Assembly: GCA_964007475.1 (NCBI GenBank) | Contig: OZ023274.1 | Coordinates: forward strand, 56,009,851-56,073,850 | DNA length: 64,000 bases | Direction: 5' to 3' | DNA from: Hybos culiciformis | Taxonomy: Eukaryota; Arthropoda; Insecta; Diptera; Hybotidae | Program-made: the position numbers and the translations under genes | The notes under the pieces: model-generated | What the model was told of the DNA's origin: nothing | The model's input: the letters and a program-made list of their open reading frames with translations, nothing else | The model's database searches: none | In this document: positions 44,035-54,589 of the stretch, in pieces | Numbering within the stretch: the first letter of the stretch is position 1 | Layout of the letters: the number at the start of each line of letters is the position of its first letter

Positions 44035-44443
44035 TCACAGCTAATACCGCAAAGCAATTTAGAGCTACCGTAAAAACCGATTTTCTGCGTTATTTCTTAA
44101 TTAATTTAAAAAAGAATTATAAAAAACGCAAGATATTAATTTTATTGATTTTTTGTAAAAAGAATTTCTTCAAATTATTTCATAATTAATTAGCATACTG
44201 AATTTATTTTTTTTTGCTCCTGAAAGAATTGACTACATCACAAAACAACTTTTTTGTTTCTTTTCCACTGCGTTTCTTTTTCATCGAAATTTGGTTTTGC
44301 GGTATTTTTCTGTCACAATCATATTATAAAAAAACAAAAGCAGTTGTTTGCAGTTGATTTTTGTTGCTTTCAGGTAAAATTACCTGTGAACAGGTTTCCG
44401 GAAAATTCCTTCAAAAATTGCTTTGCGGTATTAGCTGTGCTCA
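44035..44443. mobile_element. MITE with 25-bp TIR
   Basis: The TIR is CACAGCTAATACCGCAAAGC plus AATTT at 44,038 and its complement at about 44,411-44,435. The interior is AT-rich without coding sequence and no TSD was found. 44,444-44,870 is unassigned AT-rich sequence. Confidence 0.75.
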
Positions 44444-44871
44444 AGGCATAAAGCTTCTTGTGAAGCGAAAATTTTCGAAGTTGTTGCGTTGAAACTTGTT
44501 CACTTCATTCAAAACAACTTATTCATTCAAAACAATATTTTTTGTTAGAACAAGCAACACATTTGAATAAATGTTGCAATCAAATTCAATGCTTCATGAA
44601 ACAAACAATTAATGTTGTTTTACATCGATCAACTAAAATGAAGAAAGTTTGATTGAAAATTCAACGATTTCAATTATTTTCGAAACATAATTGGTTTTTT
44701 CGTTATTAGGTTTTTGAATATTTTGAATCATAGAATTTTTTTTTAATTTTCAGAATTTTAAAAAGTTCAAAAAAAAAATTTCATTTACATCTTTTGTTAA
44801 GCATAAACATTTCAAAGCACAGGTCTGTGAAGACTGACTAATTTTTCTTTATGAAAAAAATTTGCGTGTGC

Positions 44872-46575
44872 CCTGTACGCGCGGGGGAAGTTATACTTCG
44901 TATTCGTATTCGTAATGTGGAAATAAAATAGAACAAGTACGTATTTCAGCTAATTTCACGACGCTCACACTGCTTACTTCGCTGCATAGCAAGAATACCA
45001 CGCGCATGTGTTTGGGATCTACCGACTCATTCTCTTTCTCTCTCCTCGCATATGTGTTTGGGGTGGGTGTCATTGGAATGTATGGATGTGTGTATGTTGT
45101 GCATGGCTGATTAAAAAAAGGCTTACATTTTTTTTTATTAATTTGATTTTTTGAGGAAGGAAAATTATTAAATTATTACATTACATTACAATTATTACAA
45201 AACGAATAAATTTGTAAAATGAATTAAAATTTAAATAATTTATTAACCACTTTAACTTTTCTATAAAGTTTAAATAATTTTTCTATGAATTAGTTTTTTT
45301 TGTTTTTTTTGTTTTTTTAGTCGCCGATGGTTTTTTAACAGCCACCGATTTTATAGATTTTTTTTACGAAGCCGCTCTTTTCTCCAAAACAGGTATTTTT
45401 GAGTCGACCAGCCGCAGCAATCGTAGGGCACAATTTGACTAGTCGCGGTCAAAAAAAGCGATCGGCGTCGTATCTGGTCTATACATGCAAAAAATTAACA
45501 AAACAAAAATTGATAAAAAAGTTGACAATGTATTGGTGCAAAACTAATAATAAAAAAACTGAAAAATCAATCGTGGACAAATGACATTTTGCAAAATGAC
45601 ATTTGTCCGCTAAAAATTAAAAATTTCAATCGCGGACAAATGACATTTTGCAAAATGACATTTGTCCGCTAAAAATTCGAAAAATCAATCGCGGACAAAT
45701 GACATTTTGCAAAATGACATTTGTCCGCGATTGCTTTTTTTAATTTTTAGCGGACAAATGTCATTTTGCAAAATGTCATTTGTCCGCGATTGATTTTTTA
45801 ACTTTTTAGCGGACAAATGTCATTTTGCAAAATGTCATTTGTCCGCGATTGATTTTTCAGATTTTTAGCGGACAAATGTCATTTTGCAAAATGTCATTTG
45901 TCCGCGATTAATTTTAATCGCGGACAAAAGACATTTTGAATCGCGGACAAATGTCATTTTTATGTCCGCGATACAAAAACAAATCGCGGACAAATGTCCA
46001 ACCCCCAACAACAAGTACGTATTTCAGTTAATTTCACTTCGCTGGCCGCTGCATAGCAAGAATACCACGCGCATATGTTTGGTACTACCGACTCACTTTC
46101 TTTCTCTCTCCTCGCGCATGTGTTCGGCGTGGGTGTTTCGGAATTTAGAAATTTAATTTCGAAATTAAATAAATTTCGAATACTAATGTCATTCAAGAAA
46201 CGTTTTGTCTCTGGAATAAAGTGTATTTTGGTTTTTTTTAATTGAGCTAATAATTTTTTTTTATGTTAAAAAATGAAAACAAATATTAATTAAATTAGTA
46301 AAAAAAAAAATAAATTTCGTGCGGGAACCTTTTTTTGAAATAAATAAATAAATAAATAAACTACGTAATTCGTTTTTAAAATAAAAAATAATTTCCGGAA
46401 AAAAAAACTAAAATCGTCGGTAAATTAAAAAAAAAAATTTTTTCAATGTGTTTGTGCAAAAATAATAAAAAAAAATAATAAGATAATAATACATTTTTTA
46501 TTTTGTATGTATTTGTGCGTTAAACGTTAAATTTTTTGCAAGTCGCATAAGAAGTATAACTTCAAAAAAAAATTT
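44872..46575 (+). repeat. Repeat R3, copy A, interrupted
   Basis: It starts CGCGGGGGAAGTTATACTTC. It includes a CT-rich block (CTCTTTCTCTCTCCTCGC) near 45,033 and a GTCGACCAGCCGCAGCAATC-like block at 45,402. It ends GAAGTATAACTTC near 46,565. It contains the palindrome array 45,573-45,990 and a partial second R3 start at 46,010-46,200. Small ORFs recur because the sequence recurs; no domain is seen. Confidence 0.75.
45573..45990. repeat. Array of about 38-bp palindromes
   Basis: At least six units at about 62-bp period each centre on CATTTTGCAAAATG flanked by GCGGACAAATG and its complement. The outer spacers reverse orientation near 45,745, so the array itself is a large inverted repeat of palindromes. 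Shorter partial units follow to 45,990. Confidence 0.88.
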
Positions 46576-46599
46576 TTTTTTAATTATTTTAAAACATAA

Positions 46600-46920
46600 A
46601 TTTTATATTAAAAAAGAGAAAAAATGATTTTTGATTAGAAAGTTAAAATGATATTATTTTTAAAAAAAACTCTTTTTATTTTATTTTATGCATTTTATTA
46701 ATATTTCTACCAATAAACTTTAATTTTTTTCATAAATAAAAAAAAATGTTAATTGTATTCTTATTTTCAAGAACTTCCCTACCCTACATAAAAAAAACAA
46801 AAATTTCAATTCAATGATAATTTTCGTAATTTCGAAACTTTCAACGAAAAAAATCATTGAACTATTCAATTTCAATATTAATAAAACAATTATTTTAAAT
46901 TCAATGGATTGGAAAAAAAA
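46600..46920. other. AT-rich low complexity
   Basis: Homopolymer A and T runs; no gene, repeat boundary or motif could be supported. Confidence 0.5.
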
Positions 46921-46921
46921 A

Positions 46922-47162
46922 AAAAAACACAAGAAGTAGTCATAGGAACTGCCGAAAGAAATTAATACTTAAAAGCTTTAAACTATGAAATAACAGTGGC
47001 TACAAATCATGGCTGCTCAGTACAAAATGTAAATTAAAAAAAAAAATCAGTCCATCAGTCCAAAAGCAGTCCATTATTTGCAGCCATTGTTATTTCCTAG
47101 CTTAAAGCTTTTAAGTATTAACTTCTTTCGGCAGTTCCTATGACTGCTTCTTGTGTTTTTTT
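46922..47162. mobile_element. GAAGCAGTCAT foldback MITE, inverted-centre copy
   Basis: The arms match 43,769-44,010 with small substitutions; the centre reads in the opposite sense (CAGTCCATCAGTCCAAAAGC). The next 340 bp (47,163-47,500) is AT-rich without features. Confidence 0.85.
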
Positions 47163-47499
47163 AATATTCACATGCCCAACCGATTTTTTTTTTGTTCAAT
47201 TAATATGTTCTGATTACTCGATTTCGAACATATTAATTGAATCTAATAGGCTTTCCAAACTAAGAATTTTATTCATAAATTAAATCAGGTTATCCTTCAA
47301 TTGAAAATTGCTGTTCACACCATAACCAGGATTAATTTTGTTGTTTTTTTATTTATTTTTTTCTTAAATTTCTAAATAAAAATTAGTGAATAAAATTTAA
47401 TCAAAAATAATTTAAAAATTATATAAAAAAATTCTATAAGTTAATTAATTAATTTAAGATTAAAATTCGAAAAATAAAAATTAAAAAAAAAAAACACAT

Positions 47500-48340
47500 G
47501 CGTGTGCCGTGTACGCGCGGGGGAAGTTATACTTCGTATTTCGTAATGTGGAAATAAAATAGAACAACAAGTACGTATTTTAGCTAATTTCACGACGCTC
47601 ACACTGTTTACTTCGCAGCATAGCAAGAATACCACGCGCATGTGTTTGGGATCTACCGACTCACTCTCTTTCTCTCTCCTCGCGCATGTGTTTGGGGTGG
47701 TTGTTTCGGAATTCAGAAATTTAATTTCGAAATTAAATAAATTTCGAATACTAATGTCATTGGAATGTATGGATGTGTGTATGTTGTGCATGGCTGATTA
47801 AAAAAAGCCTTAAATTTTTTTAATTAATTTTGATTTTTTGAGGAAAGAAAATTATTAAATTATTACATTACATTACAATTAGTTAAAAACGAACAAATTT
47901 GTAAAATAAATTAAAATTTAAATAATTTATTAACCACTTTAAATAAATTTCTATAAAGTTTTAATAATTTTTCTATGAATTAGTTTTTTTATTTATTTTT
48001 TTTGGTTTTTTTAGTCACCGATCTCGCCGATGGTTTTCTTCCTGCCATCGATTTTTTACATTTTTTTTCGAAGTCGCTCTTTTTCTCAAAAACAGGTATT
48101 TTTGTGTCGACCAGCCGCAGCAATCGAAGGGCAAAATTCGACTATTCGCCGTCGAAAGGAACCAATCGGCGTCGTATTTGGTCTATACATGCAAAAAACA
48201 AACAAAACAAAAGTTGATAAAAAAGCTGACAATGTATTTGTGCAAAAATAATAATAAAAAATAATAATAAAAATGTATTTGTGCGTTAAACGTTAAACTT
48301 TTTGCAAGTCGCATAAGAAGTATAACTTCAAAAATTATTT
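47500..48340 (+). repeat. Repeat R3, copy B, uninterrupted
   Basis: An about 840-bp copy bounded by GGAAGTTATACTTC at the left and GAAGTATAACTTC at the right. It has the same internal order as copy A (CT-rich block, then CCAGCCGCAGCAATCGAAGG with ATTCGCCGTCGAAA). It lacks the palindrome array, so that array is an insertion or expansion in copy A. It shares the GCAGCAATCGAAGGGCAAAA block with R1. Confidence 0.8.
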
Positions 48341-48460
48341 TAAAATTTTATGCATTTTTTTTAGCCATTTTGTTTTTTCTTTTTTTAATTATTCAAATGT
48401 ACATGCGCAACCGATAATTATTTTACGTAAACAGAACATATTCGTTTAATTTATCCACTG

Positions 48461-50007
48461 TAAAAACGCCGATTTGTACAGAGTAATTATACTACATTTA
48501 ATGTGGGATTTCTGTTTCAAAAATGAAGCTAAATTGCTACCTCATAGAGTAATTTTACTTTTGTAGGTAAATTACTTCAATTTTAAAGTAAATAAAAATT
48601 GTGCTTCAATTCTAAAGTAAATTGACTACAAAAGCTGCGAAAATATCAATTGCTCCAAAACAAGGGTAATTTTCATTTTGATATGTTTCATAAATTGAGT
48701 AATTTTAGTACAATTTCTAAGTACACTCAATTCGCAGAAGAAAAAAAATTATGATTAGTCAGTCGTGTTCGTGTATTCAAAAAAAACGCTTTCTTCAAGT
48801 AAAAAAGTGTTTGTAAAATTTTTGTAAATTAGTTATTGAATTATTAAATTAAAAATTAATTAAATTATTAAATTAAAAAAAATAAAAAAAATTAAAATGC
48901 AGTGTTTGTGATTTTATGGCGGAACACTTTCATCATCTACAGAGAACAGCGCAGCGGCAAAATTGTTTTCAAATAATTAAAATAATTGGGTAAAAATTGA
49001 ATTTCTATTAGATCAAAATCAGAAATTATGAATACTTTTGCTAAATATTTATAAATAAAAAATCTTTAAATTTCCATTACACTATATCAAAATATTCGTA
49101 GGTGAATTGTCAATACTCAGAAGTGTTGCACAACAAGCTGCATATGTATATCAAGATTCGTTTATTGAAAAAGATGCTAGAAGATGCTATTTCGTTGACC
49201 TACAGGTCTCATCACTAAGCCAAAAATCGGAATAATTTTTTTAAGTTAAAGATGTAAGTTAAAGATATAACGAAACATGTACATATATAAATTAACATAC
49301 TATATATATTGCAGGTTCGAGTTACTCTTGAAAATATAAGAGAAAAATACCAGCAAATACACCTTGGTTTGCCATTTATAGTAAGCACATAATTTTTATT
49401 TTCAAATCTTTAATTAATTTCTAATTAAAAATCTTTTTAGAACGTTCATCATTGACGAAACCAAAAAAAAATATACGATGATCAACAAAATGTTTTAATA
49501 CAAATAAAATAAACAACTTAGTAATTATGTATATAACAATAAGGACGTAAGATTGTAATCATTTGAAAAATAGAATTTATATTTTTCTTTTGTAAAAATA
49601 TTTTGATTTTGTATAATATATGTGATATCTTAAATTATTATATGCGTATATCACATAAATGTGAAATACATATATGAATTTAAATATTGATTTTTCACTA
49701 ATAAAAAACCACAAAATAATATGACTCCAAAAATGAAGTAATGTAGTTTAAAATTAATCTATTTTAACAGGAAAATTAAATTTGGATGTTTAAAATTAAT
49801 ATCCAGAAAATGCAATTTTACTCTATTTAAAGTTTATAAATTACTTTGTTTTTCGATCAAAATTATTTAATATTAATCTATTTATGAAGTAAATAATATT
49901 TCTTTTTTAAAGTAAAGTCCTATAAAAAATTTACTAGTAATTTTACTACTCTGGAAATAGGAAACAGAATAACCTACTTTAATAGTAGTAAAAAATATTT
50001 ACAGTGA
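48461..50007. mobile_element. CACTGTAAA-bounded segment (possible transposon)
   Basis: CACTGTAAAAA at the left and its complement TATTTACAGTG at the right bracket a region with many AAAGTAAAT / ATTTACTT motifs at both ends. It includes the small spliced gene at 48,916-49,455. No matching TSD was found, so the ends are tentative. Confidence 0.4.
48916..49455 (+). CDS. Candidate four-exon small protein (79 aa), unknown
   Basis: Exons 48,916-48,989, 49,121-49,205, 49,315-49,380 and 49,441-49,455 join in frame (240 bp). Splice sites are G|GTAAAA, TACTCAG, CAG|GTCTCA (weak), TATTGCAG, A|GTAAGC and TTTTTAG. The product starts MAEHFHHLQRTAQRQN, continues SVAQQAAYVYQDSFIEKDAR and RCYFVDLQVRVTLENIREKY, and ends GLPFINVHH. 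AATAAA lies at 49,503. No family was recognised and there is no signal peptide or membrane segment. Exon 1 is the least certain, because an alternative acceptor at 49,102 would extend exon 2 with ELSILR. It could be a gene fragment captured by the surrounding element. Confidence 0.5.
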
Positions 50008-52105
50008 GGTGAACCTGATTTAACTCACATTTAACTCCACTTTAAAACAACTAAATTTTTTGTATGATAAACATCCTTTAACTCAACAACTATTTATAAA
50101 CATTTGCGAAACCTTATTTAAACCCGAAGTTTAGACAGCTTATAAATAAACAAATACCTCCTTTAACTCAACAACTATTTATAAATATGTGTGAAACCTT
50201 ATGTACATCAGAAGTTTGTACAGCTTATTACGCTCTAGCAAAATAAAATTAACAAGTCGCGTGATGATAATAATGTTGAATAAACTGTAGCTTTAGTTGA
50301 AAAATCGCACAGCCGAACGCTTTAAATCGATTTGAAAGGCGTATAAAAAAACGAAAACAAAAAGGAAAGAAAAAAAAATGAGAAACGAAATGGAGATTTT
50401 ATATAATTTTTATTAATTTTTTAAGCTAGAAATTGTTAATTTAGTAGAAAGTTTGACAAAAATTTGTTAAAAATTTACTTTATAATTTTTATAACAATAT
50501 TTACAGATTGAAATTAATAATATTTATCCGATTCAAATCAACTGAAACGATAAACATCTTATAATAAAAAAAAATTAGGTTCTTGTCAGATTGTACAGTA
50601 TTAACAATGTACAATGTAAAAGAATAAGATGTGCATATCTTCATTGAAATTTATTACAAACTTATGTGTTATTTTATGAAGAAAAGCATTTAATAATAAT
50701 GTTTTTATTATTTATTGGAAAAAGTACTCAATTTTTAAATAATGTATAATCTTCGAAAAATAAAAATTGAATTTATTCACTTCAATGTTTTATTACATTT
50801 TTATTTTGTTTTTAATTTAAAATTCAAATAAAAATACATTATAATAAAACAATACGCTTGTGAGTTATTTAAAGACGCTTTTATAAAGTTAAATGGAATA
50901 TACAGAAATTCATATTTTAACTTAAATAAAATTAGGATGGACAGATAATTTATTTTTTATTAAATAAATAGTCGCAACGCAGCATTTAAAAACGAACCTT
51001 AATTAAATTTTTTTAAATAGTTAAGATACATCGTACATTAATGTAAAATACTAAAATGCAACGTATGTTTGATGTGTAAATGTTTCCCCAATAGCTGTTT
51101 CCAAAACGGTGTAATGATTACAAAATGTCAAGAGAATTTTTGAAATACTCATTAAATAAAAAAACAATTTTTTTTCAACACTTTTGTTAAATCCTTAGTT
51201 GACCATACCATGTAAATATGCATGTAAATATGCTTGCCCATTTATTAGATAGGAATAATTTAATAATACAAAAACTTTCAATTTTATATTGTTAAGCTGT
51301 TAGGCACAATATCGACATGTTGAGTTATAATTTTATTTTATTTCTAATATATAATTCTAATCTTCTTAACAACTTTTACAACTTTTTTGTTAAAAATATA
51401 TATAAATATGTAGGTTTTTTATATTACTTACAACTTACATTGATTGTTTTCGAAGATGCAGATTTTTTTTGACTGTGTGTGTGTAAAACTTGTATAAAAT
51501 GAAAATATCATGATAAACATCTTATAATAATAAAAAAATTAGGTTCTTGTCAGATCGTACGGAGCCTCCGTTTCTCGTCTGTGCCATTTCTCGTCGAGAC
51601 AAGACTTCTCGACAAAATTTCTTCGAGATGTTACCGTGAAGTTTGATATACGTTCATTAACTGAACAAATTCTTTTTTTACATATTTTTCATGCGAAAAA
51701 ATTAATTATGAATTTTTTTTTTTAATGACCTTAAATTCTTTAGAAACCCCTAATAAACATAATTAAACTAAAAATTAGTCTGAAAGAGAAAATTTTTTTG
51801 TTGCTATGTTTAAAATTTCTTTTACCTTAATTAAGCTACAGTACAGTATCGTTTTATATTTTGTTTATATTTTAGATACATAAAAAAAAATATATAAAAA
51901 AAATAAAAAAAAAAAACATGCATAACATGCCTAACATATTTTCAAAAAAAAAAAAAGTATCAAATTTTTAATTTTTTGATAATATTAAAACCATTAGAAA
52001 TATTACTAATTCTAATTCTCATTTTTTTTGTTTTGTGTGAAATTGTTGTTGGACTGGCATTTATTCAAATCATATAAAAAGAAATGCATTTCCAATAGCA
52101 ATTTC
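50008..52105. other. AT-rich with short duplications, no gene seen
   Basis: A tandem pair of about 105 bp (CTTTAACTCAACAACTATTT, GCGAAACCTTA) occupies 50,074-50,225. A 45-bp segment (TAAACATCTTATAATA...TTAGGTTCTTGTCAGAT) occurs at 50,550-50,597 and again at 51,512-51,557. TTTCTCGTCGAGACAAGACT near 51,585 forms a short hairpin. No coding sequence is supported. Confidence 0.5.
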
Positions 52106-52129
52106 ATACTGATTTGAAAACTAAAAGGT

Positions 52130-52690
52130 AAGAGAAATGGAGAAAACTCCGTCTTTGCTTCGGTTGTTCAGTTTTGGCAGGATGTACAACATCGGCCAAG
52201 ACAGAACAACTGAGGATTAATTTTCCTTGTTTTCTTTAAGTACTGCAGTTGTGCGTCCGAGACCAAGTAAATTTATTTTACTGGCCAAGGACAACAACTG
52301 CAGTGGATTGTTATTAGAGCGGAGCAATTTAATGCTAGCTCTAATAACAACCAAAATCCCAATCTTAGTGGAGGATTCTTGGGCCTATCCAAGAATCCGA
52401 AGCTAAGATATACCGATTACCTACGGGAGGATCCATACTACGTTGTGGTTTTATGACTGGCTCACCTGCCACTGGCGTGGACACAAAATCACTGAGCAAT
52501 CATGATTTTGTGTCCATTGACAGTGACAGTGAAGGACAGTCATAAGTGGAAGGACTTTATTGATCGTTCCTTATCTCAACCAAACCGTGCGGTACCCGGT
52601 TAAGAAAAGCTTCGAGTAAAACTGATCAATGATGCTTCATCCGGTCGGTCAGGAGATGTCACTGGGCATCTGCTGAAACCCCAAAATGTT
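52130..52690 (+). ncRNA. Hairpin-dense, higher-GC block (possible structured RNA)
   Basis: At least six strong stems follow one another: GTTGTTC/GAACAAC (52,163/52,204), ACTGCAGTTGT/ACAACTGCAGT (52,242/52,294), TTGTTATTAGAGC/complement (52,308/52,338), GGATTCTTGG/complement (52,373/52,389), and TTATGACTG/complement (52,451/52,537) enclosing GGACACAAAATCA/complement (52,479/52,503). ATTGATC/GATCAAT (52,559/52,624) comes last. Base composition is far less AT-rich than its surroundings and no long frame is open. Strand is arbitrary. No known RNA family was recognised; a viral or mobile-element origin is equally possible. Confidence 0.4.
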
Positions 52691-52715
52691 ATGTCCATAT
52701 GAATATAGCTTAACT

Positions 52716-53322
52716 CACAGGATCTATAATAGAAATGGATGACTACTTGTCAAAATTTTGTATGAAAATTTTGCAAAAATTGAAAATTTGTAAACAACGA
52801 CGCATTTTCTTATTGAAAAGGGAAAAAAGCAAGTAACTTTATTAAACAAGCTCAACTGGATTTTAATTCACTTATTTCCGGCTCGACATCAAGTAACCGA
52901 AAAAATTTTTTATTATTATTTTGTCATCATAATTTTCAAAATTTTTAATTTTGAAGAAAAAAAAAATTAAATTTAGTGAAATTTAGCAAAGGAAAATCTA
53001 AAAATGAAGGTATGTATTATAAAAGGATGGAAGTCAAATAATGGAAAATTTGAAACAAAAATCATTTGTTGGGCAAGTTTGAGGAATTAAGCTATGAATA
53101 AAACAATTACAGAAAATTATTTTTCCCTATGTAAAGAGAGCATAATAGTTTTGGTAAGTATCCACAGAAATCATAAAGTGATTATAATAGGCGCATCGTG
53201 ACCAGCTTATCAAAGCGGCTTACGTTTTTCCCTTTTCAATGCTTTTTTCTAATCTTTTGTTTTTTTTTTAATTTTCGAAACGGCGCACTAAGTAGTCATC
53301 CATTTCTATTATAGATCCTATG
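52716..53322. mobile_element. hAT-type MITE, 607 bp, 8-bp TSD
   Basis: The TIR CACAGGATCTATAATAGAAA (continuing TGGATGACTACTT) pairs with the right end, which reads CATAGGATCTATAATAGAAA inverted. The TSD GCTTAACT is at 52,708-52,715 and 53,323-53,330. The interior is non-coding. Confidence 0.88.
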
Positions 53323-53330
53323 GCTTAACT

Positions 53331-54589
53331 TATAAAAAGAAAAAAAAAAGAAAAAATATAAAATAAATTTAATTTTTTTTCTTAAAAGTTTAAAATAATT
53401 TCCATTTTGTTGTCAATAACATATTTTTTTATTACAATTGACAAATCAAATTGTCACTTGCCACAAATTTCCATACAAACAAACTTCATTCATTTTTTTG
53501 CCACAATGATATTTAGCAAATTAGCTATGTTTTATTCCAATTTATTTAAATTCATCACTGAAATTCTCGGATTGGCCAATCCTACTTGCAATCCGAGAAA
53601 ATTTTTTATATGAAAATGTGAGTTTCAATCAGACAAAGACCCTAGGATTTCTTCCAATCCGCTTTTAATCCCTTGGTGTAAACACCGTATTAATGTTGCG
53701 TTAATTCTAGGATACGTTTTTAGTTAAAATTCTCATTTGAAATTCAGTGTATCAAATTCAATTTTTGAATTTAATATAGGAATTTATGTAACCATATAAG
53801 TCCCAAAGATTTAAGTTAATATTTTTCCGAGGTTAGGCCCAATGTAAAAATTTTTACAAACATTTTTGGGTTTTGTCTGTAACCAAACAAAGTAGATTTT
53901 TTTTTTTAATTTTTTTTTTTGCTAGTATAAGTAAGTTAAGCTCTGCAACTAACTAAATTTTTTTTCACTTCTTCAAAATAACTAAAAAAATTGGTTTTAA
54001 TATAATTTTTTTATAATGTTTTTATTTTTTATTTTCCTTGATACTGATTTGAAAACTAAAAGATTTGAAAACAAGAAGACACGGAAAACAGTTCAGAAAT
54101 TGATCATCCAAGCATCTAGCGAAAAATATGCAGACCTAACAGAAAAAAAAAAAATTTTAATTTCTTTTTATATATATATATATAAATACTCATCTTTATC
54201 ATATAAGATATTTATGTTTAAATATACCTAAAGATAAATAATTATAATTGTAAGAAAAAATTCTTTACATATCAAAATTAATTAGATTAGTTTTTTTATA
54301 TATTTTTCATTATCGTAGGAAACTTTTAAATTTTTAAAAATTACATTTTTTTTATAAATAAATACTATGTAACTTGATTAAAAAAATTATGTTTCATTAA
54401 ATCTTCCTCATAGGTCCTAGCGGAAAAAAGAAATGCTGATGTAAGGTACAGCAATAGGTGGCCATAGCCACAAGCTGAAGAATGACGTCGTAGTCATTTA
54501 GGTTTAAATTTTTTTTTTTTTTAGACATGGTCGGGGTTTCTTAAAATATCTTTCTTTTTCTATCTCAATTTTACCTTCTTCCAAACATG
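53331..54589. other. AT-rich stretch before the Neuroglian-like pseudogene
   Basis: A hairpin CTCGGATTGG/CCAATCC...CAATCCGAG lies at 53,565-53,601. ACTGATTTGAAAACTAAAAG at 54,043 repeats the string that precedes the hairpin block (52,108). A short frame at 54,040-54,160 (TDLKTKRFENKKTRKTVQKL) is unrecognised. No gene is supported. Confidence 0.45.

Noticed and set aside
45573..45920. CRISPR-like array (regular repeats and spacers)
   Set aside because: Each repeat is a long palindrome with near-identical AT-rich spacers, the array inverts in the middle, and the context is a eukaryotic transposon.
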